From assembly GCF_020616555.1 (NCBI RefSeq), contig NZ_CP085173.1:9254001-9318000 (forward strand): a stretch of 64,000 nt of DNA. Reading direction: 5' to 3'. The translations under genes and the position numbers were made by a program. Shown here piece by piece: positions 15,675 to 23,764 of the stretch. The stretch comes from Streptomyces longhuiensis. Lineage in GTDB: Bacteria; Actinomycetota; Actinomycetes; Streptomycetales; Streptomycetaceae. A model generated the notes under the pieces. The model saw only the letters and a program-made list of their open reading frames with translations. It searched no databases and had not been told where the DNA came from. The first letter of the stretch is position 1; each line of letters opens with the position of its first letter.

Positions 15675-17984
15675 GTGCGAACAGACACGGAACCGACGCC
15701 GCTGCGCGTGCTCGATCTCACCGACGAACTAGCCTTCCAGGGCGCACGGTTGCTCGTGGGCCTCGGCGCCGACGTCGTACGCATCGAGCCGGGCGCAGAC
15801 CTGGATCCGGCGGCCAGGGTGCACTGGCACGCGGGCAAGCGCTGGGCGACGGTAGGCGGTGAGACGGAGCTCGACACGCTTGCGGCGGGCGCCGACATCG
15901 TTCTGGAGAGCGGCCCTGTCGCACGGCTGCGCGGCGTACGGGCCGACGGCACGTCCCGGTGGCCGCAGGCCGTGCATGTGGTGGTGACGCCGTTCGGGCT
16001 GACCGGGCCGCGGCGCGACTGGGTCGGCGACGACCTGGTCCTGGCCTCCGCGGGCGGCATGACCTGGCTGGGCGGGCGCCTTGCAGGGCAGCCGAAGCCG
16101 CCGCCGCGCGAACAGGCACTGCAGACCGCGGGCGCACAGGCGGCGATCGGCGCGCTGCTCGGTATCGTGTCCGGGACGGGCCAGCTGGTCGACGTGTCGG
16201 TGCAGGAGGCCGTCGCCGCCACGCTGGAGACCGCCGCGCTCGCGTGGATCCATGCCGGACGTTTCCCTGTACGCAACGGCGGGGTGTACGAGCATGTCGC
16301 GCACCGGATCTTTGCGGCGGCCGACGGATATGTGGCCGGAGGCTACTCCGGCAGCAACCGCATGTGGACCGATCTCCTGGCGTGGATGGCGGAGCGGGGC
16401 GAGGCCGGGGACCTGGTCGACGAGCGCTGGAGCGACGCCCTCTTCCGGTGGCGGGAGCGGTCCCATGTCGACGAACTCGTGCAGCGGTTCGCGGCGCGGT
16501 GGCCGGCCGCCGAACTGGCCGACGAGGCACGGGCACGCGCCCTGCCATGGGCGGAGGTGGTGCCACCGGAGCGCCTGACCGCCAATCCGCAGCTGCGCGA
16601 CCGCGGTTTCCTCGTCACGGTCACCGGCGACGGACTGCCGGACGGCGGCGTCGAGGACGTCGGCTTTCCGTGGGCGGCGCTTCCGCGACCGGTCGCGCTC
16701 GAAGCGATACGTGAGGTGGAGCGGCCCGCATCGCTGTGGCGTCACCCGGCGCCCCGGCATGCCGCGAGCAGCGGGCAGCCCAAGTCCCGTGCCCTGGAGG
16801 GGGTACGTGTCCTCGATCTGACCTGGGTGCTCGCCGGACCGTACGTCACCAAGCAGTTGGGCGAGCACGGCGCGGACATCGTCAAGGTCGAGTCGAAGCA
16901 CCGCCAGGACCCCACGCGCTTCGCCCCCTCGATGCATCTGCGACCGGGCTCCGACCCGGACGACAGCGGGTACTTCCTCAACTTCAACCGCAACAAGCGC
17001 AGCGTCGCCCTCAATCTGCGCACCGACGAAGGGCAGCGCCTGCTGAGGGAGTTGGTGCCGCACTGCGATGTGGTCGTGGAGAACTTCAGCCCCGGCGTGC
17101 TCGCCCGGTGGGGCATGGACTACGCGTCGCTGCGCGAGCTCAACCCCGATGCGGTCCTCGTGTCGATGGCCGGGGTCGGGCAGACCGGTCCCTGGCGCAA
17201 GGCCGTGACCTTCGCCGACACGCTCGCGGCGATGTCCGGCCTGTCCAGCGAGACCCGCGACCCGGACGGCCCGCCGCAGGGCCTGACCTTCGGGCTCGGC
17301 GACATGGTCGCGGCCAACGCCGCCGTGCTCGCCACGCTCGACCTGCTCGCGCAGGGGCGCGGCGGTCACGTGGACCTGTCCCAACTGGAGGCGATGGCCG
17401 CGACGATGGGCCCGGCCGCGCTGGAGCCGGTGCTGGACGCGGGCCGACCGGATCCGCGTACCGCCGAGCACCCGAACCGCTCGCCGCACGCCGTCCCGCA
17501 CGGCGTGTACCCGGCGGCCGGGGCCGACCGGTGGGTGGCCGTTTCCGTGACGGACGACGCGCAGTGGCACGCACTGAATCGACTGGTCCAACTCCCGTGC
17601 AGTGACGGTGACGTGAATGCTCGCCGCGCCCGCGAGGACGACATCGACGCGGCCCTCGCGGCCTGGACACGGGACCAGGACGCGCACAAACTCGCCGAGC
17701 TGCTCCAGGGTGAGGGCGTCGCGGCGGCGGTCGTGGCGAACGGGCAGGACTTGGTCGACGGCGACGAGCAGCTCGCGGCGCGCGGCTTCTACCCCGTACT
17801 GGACCATCCTCTGGCCGGCCCGGTCAGGCACGAGGGCATCGTCGCCCGACTGACCGCGACACCCGGCGAACTCACGCGGCCCGCGCCGCTCCTCGGGCAG
17901 CACACCCATGAGGTGCTGCACGAGTTGCTGGGCCTGAGCGACGACCGGCTCGCGGCACTGGCCGCGGATGGTGTGACCGAGTGA
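15675..17984 (+). CDS. Fused two-domain CaiB/BaiF-type (family III) CoA-transferase
   Basis: 769 aa, about twice a normal family III CoA-transferase. The GTG start at 15675 has GGAGGAG five bases upstream. Residues 1-370 form a first module (LRVLDLTDELAFQGARLLVGLGADVVRIEPG) and residues 375-769 a second (RVLDLTWVLAGPYVTKQLGEHGADIVKVES). The catalytic aspartate is present in the second module (GLGDMVAANAAV, Asp543). In the first module the matching stretch reads QTAGAQAAIGALLG, so that half probably lacks the aspartyl-CoA chemistry. Known enzymes form interlocked dimers, so the fusion could fold as an intramolecular pair with one active site. The next gene is an enoyl-CoA hydratase, consistent with CoA-dependent ring or side-chain degradation. 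Confidence 0.88.
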   Translation: MRTDTEPTPLRVLDLTDELAFQGARLLVGLGADVVRIEPGADLDPAARVHWHAGKRWATVGGETELDTLAAGADIVLESGPVARLRGVRADGTSRWPQAVHVVVTPFGLTGPRRDWVGDDLVLASAGGMTWLGGRLAGQPKPPPREQALQTAGAQAAIGALLGIVSGTGQLVDVSVQEAVAATLETAALAWIHAGRFPVRNGGVYEHVAHRIFAAADGYVAGGYSGSNRMWTDLLAWMAERGEAGDLVDERWSDALFRWRERSHVDELVQRFAARWPAAELADEARARALPWAEVVPPERLTANPQLRDRGFLVTVTGDGLPDGGVEDVGFPWAALPRPVALEAIREVERPASLWRHPAPRHAASSGQPKSRALEGVRVLDLTWVLAGPYVTKQLGEHGADIVKVESKHRQDPTRFAPSMHLRPGSDPDDSGYFLNFNRNKRSVALNLRTDEGQRLLRELVPHCDVVVENFSPGVLARWGMDYASLRELNPDAVLVSMAGVGQTGPWRKAVTFADTLAAMSGLSSETRDPDGPPQGLTFGLGDMVAANAAVLATLDLLAQGRGGHVDLSQLEAMAATMGPAALEPVLDAGRPDPRTAEHPNRSPHAVPHGVYPAAGADRWVAVSVTDDAQWHALNRLVQLPCSDGDVNARRAREDDIDAALAAWTRDQDAHKLAELLQGEGVAAAVVANGQDLVDGDEQLAARGFYPVLDHPLAGPVRHEGIVARLTATPGELTRPAPLLGQHTHEVLHELLGLSDDRLAALAADGVTE

Positions 17985-18004
17985 ACGCGGCGAAACGAGG
18001 CGAC

Positions 18005-18805
18005 ATGAACCAGGAGAACACCGACACCATGACGCAGGCCTCCGTACTTCAAGTGACCCGCGACGGCGCCGTGGCCACGATCCGGGTCGACCGGCCCAAG
18101 GCGAACGCCGTCAATCCGGCGATGATCGAGGAATTCCTCACGGTGCTGCCGCCCCTCGCGGCGGACCCGGAGGTGCGCTGCATCGTGATCACCGGCACCG
18201 GCCGGTTCTTCATCGCGGGCGCCGACATCGCGGTCATGCGGGACCTGTCGGCGGACAACCAGGCCAGGATGCGCCGGTGGATCGACGTCCAGCGGCTGAT
18301 CGAGCAGGCGCCCAAGCCCGTGGTCGCGGCGATGAACGGGCATGCCCTGGGCGGGGGCGCCGAGCTGTCGCTCGCATGCGATCTGCGGATTCTCTCGGCC
18401 GACGCCACATTCGGGTTCCCCGAGATGCTGCTCGGCCTTTTCCCGGGGGCCGGTGGCAGTCAGCGGCTGCCGCGGCTCGTCGGCCCGCATCTGGCGAAGC
18501 GGCTGATGATCGAGGGCGAACGGCTGGCGCCGCAACGTGCAGCTGAGCTCGGGCTCGTCGACCTCGTGGCGGACCCGGCCGAGTTCGACGCGGTAGTTGC
18601 CGAACAAGCCCGCCGCCTCGCCGCGAAGCCGACGGCGGCCATCGCCCTGCTCAAGCGGGTGGTGGACGAGGGCTACGGGTTGCCCGTGGAGGAGGCGTTG
18701 CAGCGCGAGGAGAACGGCGTCGCTGAGCTGACACGTACGACTGATGCGGCGGAGGGTCTCCAGGCGTTCCTGGAGAAGCGGGGGGCGGAGTTCACGGGCC
18801 GGTGA
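18005..18805 (+). CDS. Enoyl-CoA hydratase/isomerase family protein
   Basis: 266 aa crotonase-fold protein. The oxyanion-hole segments are FFIAGADIAVM and GHALGGGAELSLACDLRI. The region LLGLFPGAGGSQRLPRLVG carries one of the two usual catalytic positions; where a hydratase Glu would be expected it reads P-E-M-L-L-G-L, so hydratase rather than isomerase activity is likely but not certain. The ATG at 18005 has GAGG four bases upstream; a GTG at 17981 that overlaps the previous stop (GTGA) is an alternative start. It is co-transcribed with the fused CoA-transferase. Confidence 0.88.
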   Translation: MNQENTDTMTQASVLQVTRDGAVATIRVDRPKANAVNPAMIEEFLTVLPPLAADPEVRCIVITGTGRFFIAGADIAVMRDLSADNQARMRRWIDVQRLIEQAPKPVVAAMNGHALGGGAELSLACDLRILSADATFGFPEMLLGLFPGAGGSQRLPRLVGPHLAKRLMIEGERLAPQRAAELGLVDLVADPAEFDAVVAEQARRLAAKPTAAIALLKRVVDEGYGLPVEEALQREENGVAELTRTTDAAEGLQAFLEKRGAEFTGR

Positions 18806-18896
18806 CGTCCAGCGGGCGGTGACGCCGACGCGGGCGGGTCCGCGGAACGGACCGTCCGCGTCGGCGTCACCGGCATGCCCTCCGCATCCTCGCCGG

Positions 18897-19113
18897 ATGG
18901 CACCCACGACTTCCTCACCGTCCACGACGTTCACCGGCCCCGTTCTGGTGACCGGCGGCACCAGCGGCATAGGCCTCGCCGTCGCTGAGGCGATCGCCCG
19001 CGGCGGGCTCGCCCGAGGACGTCGCCCACGCCGTGCTGCCGCTGCTCGCGGCCGAATCCTCCTTCACCACCGGCTCTGTGGTCCACGTCGACGGCGGCTA
19101 CACCGCCCAGTGA
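18897..19113 (+). pseudogene. Short-chain dehydrogenase remnant with internal deletion
   Basis: The 5' part reads as the cofactor end of an SDR (VLVTGGTSGIGLAVAEAIARGG) from an ATG at 18897. About 115 bp in, the frame changes, and the rest reads SPEDVAHAVLPLLAAESSF and then GSVVHVDGGYTAQ before a stop at 19111-19113. That is the normal C-terminus of the same family. The central part of roughly 170 codons, with the N-N-A-G and Y-x-x-x-K active site, is missing. The junction is near 19006-19014. I read this as a decayed SDR gene after an out-of-frame internal deletion. Confidence 0.8.
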
Positions 19114-19216
19114 GAGCGGTTCGCTGAGCGGACCGCCGCCCTGGGCCCAAGGCCGCCGTGGTGATGGGCTCGACCCGCACGACGCGGTACGCGTACGAAG
19201 GATCGGAAGGACTCAC

Positions 19217-20065
19217 ATGTCACCAGCACCGGAGAGCCACTACGCGGACGGCGCGGGAATCCGTTACCACTACCACGACCTGGGGACGGGCCCCGACACC
19301 GTCTTTCTGCACGGCGGCGGTCCCGGATGCACCGCCTGGAGCGACTTCGGGCCGGTGGCGCCCCTGTTCGCGGCCGACCGGCGCTGTCTGCTCGTCGACA
19401 TCCACCAGTACGGCAAGTCGGAGAAGTCCCGAATCGAAGGCCCGATGTGGGACCACCACGCGGCCAAGACGGTCGGCCTGCTCGACACCCTCGGTGTGGA
19501 GCGCGCCGACTTCGTCTGCAACTCCTGGGGCGGCACCATCGCCCTCAACCTCGCCGCCCTGTACCCGGAGCGGGTCAGGTCCCTGGTCATCACCGGCTCC
19601 ATGCCCGTCTTCTACGGGCCGCTCGCCCCGCTCCCCGAGAACGGGCACCGGGGCCGGACCGCCCGCGACGTCTACTACGGCGGCGAGGGTCCGACCCGCG
19701 AGAAGATGCGCCGGCTCATCACGAAGCTGGAGTGGTACGACGGAGCGAAGCTTCCCGAAGAGACGCTGACCTTGCGCCACGATCAGAGCCTCGACGAGGG
19801 TGAGCGCGCGCTCGCCGCGATGTCCGACTCGCCCCGCGGCGACTGGCAGGACCTGACGGAGCAGCTCGGCCGGGTCCAGGCGCCGACGCTCTTCATGTGG
19901 GGCATGCAGGACGCGTTCCTCACCCCGGACTACCCGTTGATGCTGGCCCGCATGGTGCCGAGCGGGAGCCTCCACGTGATGGATCACTCCTCGCACCACC
20001 TCCAGGAGGAGCGACCCGAGGCCTACCACTCGGTGGTCAGCGGCTTCCTCGACTCCCTTTCCTGA
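19217..20065 (+). CDS. Alpha/beta hydrolase of the meta-cleavage-product (MhpC/BphD) type
   Basis: 282 aa. The oxyanion segment FLHGGGPGCTAWSDF is characteristic of C-C bond hydrolases for ring-fission products. The nucleophile elbow is CNSWGG (Ser), the acid is in MWGMQDAFL, and the base is in DHSSHHLQEE. Such enzymes cleave 2-hydroxy-6-oxo-dienoates to 2-hydroxypenta-2,4-dienoate plus an acid, feeding the MhpD-F-E genes found at 29.8-32.6 kb. The ATG follows GGAAGGA. It begins a run with a second hydrolase and an MDR reductase. Confidence 0.88.
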   Translation: MSPAPESHYADGAGIRYHYHDLGTGPDTVFLHGGGPGCTAWSDFGPVAPLFAADRRCLLVDIHQYGKSEKSRIEGPMWDHHAAKTVGLLDTLGVERADFVCNSWGGTIALNLAALYPERVRSLVITGSMPVFYGPLAPLPENGHRGRTARDVYYGGEGPTREKMRRLITKLEWYDGAKLPEETLTLRHDQSLDEGERALAAMSDSPRGDWQDLTEQLGRVQAPTLFMWGMQDAFLTPDYPLMLARMVPSGSLHVMDHSSHHLQEERPEAYHSVVSGFLDSLS

Positions 20066-20130
20066 AGCCTGCCTTCACCCTCCTGACCTCACCGACCCTC
20101 TTCTGACCTTCCTGAACGGAGCACACCCCC

Positions 20131-20985
20131 GTGACCATCTGGACCGAGATCGCCCCCACTCCCTTCCGTGTCGAGTACGTCGACGCCGTAGGTGTCCCCA
20201 CCCGCACTCTGCGCGCCGGTGACTCGACCGCGCAGGCCGTCGTCTTCCTGCACGGCACCAGCGGCCACCTGGAGGCTTTCGCGCGCAACATCACCGCGCA
20301 CGCCGCGTACGACCTGCACGCCATCGACATGCTCGGCCACGGCTACACCGGCAAGCCCGACAAGCCGTACGAGATCGCCGATTACGTGGCCCACCTGCTG
20401 GACTACCTGGACGCCGTCGGTGTCGACAGCGCCCATATCGTCGGCGAGTCCCTCGGCGGCTGGGTCGGCGCCCGCGCCGCCATCGAGCATCCCGAGCGGG
20501 TCCGCAGCCTCCAACTCCTCTGCTCCGGCGGCACCGTGGCCAACCCCGAGGTCATGAACCGGATCCGTACCAGCACGAAGAACGCCGTCACCAGCGACGA
20601 CATCGACCTCACGCGCAAGCGGATGCGGCTGCTCATGGCCGACGACTCCGACGCCACGGAGGAGCTGGTCGAGGTCCGGCACGCGATCTACCACACGCCG
20701 GAGTTCGTCGCGGGAGTGGACAACCTCCTCTCCCTGCAGGACATGGAGCGCAGGCAGCGCAACCTGCTGCGCCCGGAGCACCTCGCCCGGATCACCCAGC
20801 CGACGCTCGTCGTGTGGGGGCGGCAGAACCCGTTCGGCGAGACGCCTGAGGCTACGGCGATCCACCAGGCGGTCCCCGGCTCCCAGCTGGAGCTGCTCGA
20901 TGCCTGCGGGCACTGGCCGCAGCACGAGCAGGCCGAGCGCTTCAACGCCCTGAGCCTCGACTTCATCGGCAAGGCGGCCGCCTGA
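20131..20985 (+). CDS. Alpha/beta hydrolase, second copy
   Basis: 284 aa with a GTG start. Visible elements are the oxyanion loop VVFLHGTSGHLEAF, the nucleophile elbow GESLGG, the acid region VVWGRQNPFGETPEA, and the catalytic His in LDACGHWPQHEQAE. It resembles the preceding hydrolase in overall plan but has the HGTSGH rather than HGGGPG entry, so it may act on an ester, lactone or a different ring-fission product. Its stop overlaps the next start as TGATG. Confidence 0.85.
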   Translation: MTIWTEIAPTPFRVEYVDAVGVPTRTLRAGDSTAQAVVFLHGTSGHLEAFARNITAHAAYDLHAIDMLGHGYTGKPDKPYEIADYVAHLLDYLDAVGVDSAHIVGESLGGWVGARAAIEHPERVRSLQLLCSGGTVANPEVMNRIRTSTKNAVTSDDIDLTRKRMRLLMADDSDATEELVEVRHAIYHTPEFVAGVDNLLSLQDMERRQRNLLRPEHLARITQPTLVVWGRQNPFGETPEATAIHQAVPGSQLELLDACGHWPQHEQAERFNALSLDFIGKAAA

Positions 20986-21935
20986 TGCGAGCGGCACGGT
21001 TCCACGAATGGGGCGCCGCTCCGGTCATCGAGGAGGTGCCCGAGCCGGTACGCGGTGAGGGCGAGGTCCTGGTCCAGGTGGAGGCGGGCGCTGTCGCGCA
21101 CCTCGATGTCACCGTCGCCTCCGGCGAGTTCGCCATGAAGCCGGCCCTGCCCTACATCGGGGGAGTCGAGGGTGCGGGCACCGTCCTGGAGGCCGACGCG
21201 GACTCCGGTCTCGCGCCGGGTACGCAGGTCGTGCTGCGCGGCGGAGGCCTCGGCATCCTCCGCGACGGTACGTGGACGGAGCGTGTCAGTGTGAAGCGCA
21301 AGGCCGTCACGGTCCTGGACGCTCCGCTCGAGCCCGCCGTGGCGGCAAGCTTCTTCGTCCCGGCGACGACGGCGTACGTGGCTCTGCACGACGTCGGCCG
21401 GATCGAGAAGGGCGAAGAGGTCGTCGTCGTGGGTGCGGCCGGCGCGGTCGGAGCGATGGTGGCGCAGCAGGCACTGGCCGCGGGCGCGCGCGTGACCGGT
21501 GTGGTCGGCCGGGCCGATCAGCTGGCCGACGTACCGGCCGGCGTGGAGGGCGTGCCCCTGGCCGACGCGGACGGACTCCTCGCCTCGGACCGCTCCGCCT
21601 CGCTCCTCGTCGACACACTCGGCGGCGACGGCCTGATCGGACGCAGCCGGTGGGTGCGGCAGGGGGGACGTGCGGTCGTCATCGGATACGTCGCCGGTCC
21701 GGACGTCGCCCTGGACCTGCCGAGCTGGCTCCTCGACGAGGTTGCGCTGCTGCCGGTGAACATGATCCGCAAGGAGCGCCGGGCCCGCGAAGTCTCTGCC
21801 GAGCTGGTCCGGCGACTCTCCACCGGCGAACTCTCGCTCGCGGTGGAGAAGTTCGGGTTGGCCGATGCGCCTGCGGCGCTTGACGCTCTGCGCAACGGGA
21901 AGGTGCGGGGCCGGGCCGTTCTGCTGCCCCGCTAA
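20985..21935 (+). CDS. MDR-family zinc-free oxidoreductase (quinone oxidoreductase-like)
   Basis: 316 aa. A GroES-like domain (PALPYIGGVEGAGTVLEA) is followed by an NADPH site VVVVGAAGAVGAMVAQQALA. It matches the MDR protein encoded at 8147-9175 in several segments (VAHLD, GEF, LLPVNMI, the GELSL/GKLTL region), so these are paralogues sited at the edges of the transport and upper-pathway genes. It is coupled to the upstream hydrolase by a TGATG overlap. The substrate is probably an unsaturated ketone, acid or quinone of the pathway. Confidence 0.85.
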   Translation: MRAARFHEWGAAPVIEEVPEPVRGEGEVLVQVEAGAVAHLDVTVASGEFAMKPALPYIGGVEGAGTVLEADADSGLAPGTQVVLRGGGLGILRDGTWTERVSVKRKAVTVLDAPLEPAVAASFFVPATTAYVALHDVGRIEKGEEVVVVGAAGAVGAMVAQQALAAGARVTGVVGRADQLADVPAGVEGVPLADADGLLASDRSASLLVDTLGGDGLIGRSRWVRQGGRAVVIGYVAGPDVALDLPSWLLDEVALLPVNMIRKERRAREVSAELVRRLSTGELSLAVEKFGLADAPAALDALRNGKVRGRAVLLPR

Positions 21936-21954
21936 GAGCTCGCGATCGCTGGCC

Positions 21955-22074
21955 GTCGGCCGGGTGCGGGACGGTGGGGGCTGGTCGCGCAGTTCCCCGC
22001 GCCCCTGAGATGCCGCATCTCAAGGGGCACGGGTAACTGCGCGACCAGCCACACACAACCCGCACCCGGCCGAC
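21955..22074. terminator. Long nested inverted repeat between convergent genes (Streptomyces-type intergenic repeat)
   Basis: Three pairs of arms nest in one 120-bp element: 21955-21970 with 22059-22074, 21979-21994 with 22035-22050, and 22001-22013 with 22015-22028 (one base offset). The core GCTGGTCGCGCAGTTCCCCG is text I recall as recurrent between Streptomyces genes. Convergent genes flank it, so it probably acts as a bidirectional terminator. Confidence 0.75.
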
Positions 22075-22079
22075 AACCA

Positions 22080-23594
22080 TCACCCTCCGAGCTCGACCCC
22101 GCACCGATCCCACGTCCCGTCGGTCACCCCCCGCTCCCGCAACACCCCCTTCCTCACCTTCCCGGTCTCCGTGAGCGGCAACGCATCGACGACATCCACG
22201 TACCGCGGCACCGCAAACGCAGGCAGCTCAAGCGCACAGTGCCGCGCAAGATCGGCCGGGTCGACGACGTGGCCGGCGCTTGCCACGACCGCCACCATCA
22301 CCTCGTCCTCCGCCAGCTCCGAGGGGACCGGGAACGCCGCCGCTTCAGCGATCGCAGGGTGACCGCGCACCGCGCTCTCCACCTCGTACGAGGAGATGTT
22401 CTCGCCGCGTCGCCGGATGCAGTCCTTGACGCGATCGACGAAGCGGAACCAGCCGTCCCGGTCACGGACGACCCGGTCGCCGGTCCGGCGCCAGGAGCCG
22501 GGCAACGGCTCCGGCTCGCCCAAGTAGCCTGTGGCGAAGGCGTGTTCCTGGTCGGTGCGGACGAGGAGTTCGCCGGGGGAGCCGTCCGGGACCGGCGAGA
22601 GATCCGCGTCGACGACCCTCGCCCCGAAGCCGTCGCGCACCACGCCCATGTATCCGGGACGGCAGTCCTCCGGCGTGGAGCCGATGACGAGGTTGGTCTC
22701 CGTGGAGCCGAACCCGTCGACGAGGGCGACACCGAACCGTTCCCGGAACACCTCCCACAGCGCTCCGGGTGTGCCGGGCCCGAGCCCGCGCCAGGCCCGG
22801 TGCGCACGGTCGCCCGGTCCCGGCGGCTGCGCGAGCAGCATCGGCACCATGGCGCCCAGAACGTAGACGCAGGTGGCGCCGGTCTCGGCAGCCCGCGACC
22901 AGTGGCGCGAGGCCGAGAACCTACGGTCGACCACCACATGCGCCCCCACTGTCATCGCCTGCGCCAGCGTGTGGAGGGCGTTGGTGTGGAAGAGGGGCAG
23001 GCAGGTGTAGAGGGTGTCGTCGGCGGTGAGGTGGAGGGCGTCGGCGACGTTCCGGCCCCACCGGGCGAACTGAGCGTGCGGACAGCGCACCCCACGCGAG
23101 GGACCCGTGGTGCCGGACGTGAAGAGGACGGCGGCGGTGTCGCCGGGCCGCGCCGGATACGCGTCGAGCGGCGGCTCCGCCCCGGCCGTCGGAGCGTCGT
23201 CCGTCCCCGCCACCCACACCCGGCCCGCGTACCCCACCTCTGCCACGCGCCCCGCCGACTCCGGTTCCACATAGAGGAATTGCGGCTCGGACTCGCGTAG
23301 CGCATGGCGCAGCAGCCGCCCGTGCAGCGCGGTGTTCAGCGGCACCACGACCGCGCCGAGCCAGGCACAGCCGAGGACCAGGTCGATCATTTCGACGCGG
23401 TTGGACAGCAGCGCGGCGACCCGGTCCCCGGGGCGGCAGCCCTGGGCTGCCAGCGCGCCCGCCATGGTGGCCGCGGCCGTGCGTGTCTGCGCGTAGGTGC
23501 GCCGGGTCCCGTCAACAGTGAGGAAGGTTCTGTCGCCGTGGCGTGCGGCCGCCGCGTCGACGAGGCCGGGAATCGTCGTCGTCATGCGCTTCAT
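22080..23594 (-). CDS. AMP-dependent acyl-CoA synthetase/ligase
   Basis: 504 aa, class I adenylate-forming enzyme. The P-loop is AAVLFTSGTTGPSRGVRCPH; later core motifs are FGSTETNLVIG, RTGDRVVRDRDGWFRFVDR and the hinge/lysine region DCIRRRGENISSYEVE. The catalytic C-terminal Lys is in LTETGKVRKG. Members activate carboxylic acids to CoA thioesters; here an aromatic or side-chain acid of the island is likely. It is divergent from the Rieske oxygenase gene and shares a 170-bp promoter region with it. Confidence 0.9.
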   Translation of the reverse strand: MKRMTTTIPGLVDAAAARHGDRTFLTVDGTRRTYAQTRTAAATMAGALAAQGCRPGDRVAALLSNRVEMIDLVLGCAWLGAVVVPLNTALHGRLLRHALRESEPQFLYVEPESAGRVAEVGYAGRVWVAGTDDAPTAGAEPPLDAYPARPGDTAAVLFTSGTTGPSRGVRCPHAQFARWGRNVADALHLTADDTLYTCLPLFHTNALHTLAQAMTVGAHVVVDRRFSASRHWSRAAETGATCVYVLGAMVPMLLAQPPGPGDRAHRAWRGLGPGTPGALWEVFRERFGVALVDGFGSTETNLVIGSTPEDCRPGYMGVVRDGFGARVVDADLSPVPDGSPGELLVRTDQEHAFATGYLGEPEPLPGSWRRTGDRVVRDRDGWFRFVDRVKDCIRRRGENISSYEVESAVRGHPAIAEAAAFPVPSELAEDEVMVAVVASAGHVVDPADLARHCALELPAFAVPRYVDVVDALPLTETGKVRKGVLRERGVTDGTWDRCGVELGG

Positions 23595-23670
23595 GGGCGG
23601 ATGCTGTCCGCCGGCGCTCCGGCGGGCAAGGGCGCCGGTTCGCTGACCGGTCCACCCTGGTCACGGTCCA

Positions 23671-23681
23671 CTCACCGGAAC
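23671..23681 (+). promoter_or_regulatory. Shared 11-bp motif upstream of the Rieske oxygenase operon
   Basis: CTCACCGGAAC, preceded by GTCC, lies 84 bp before the oxygenase start. The same 11-mer, also preceded by GTCC, occurs at 28449-28459 in front of the ferredoxin reductase operon. It is a candidate site for a common activator, perhaps the IclR protein encoded between the two operons. Confidence 0.4.
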
Positions 23682-23764
23682 AGGCCCATAGGCGGACGCC
23701 GCGCCGCGCCGGATGCTCGTGCCGCACGACGGACAGCAGCGCAGGAGCAGGAGGCCATGGCGAG

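Noticed and set aside
15729..17921. A 730-codon open frame on the minus strand opposite the CoA-transferase gene
   Set aside because: High-GC DNA produces long antisense frames. The composition is rich in Arg/Gly/His and no domain is recognisable, whereas the plus strand has two clear CoA-transferase modules.
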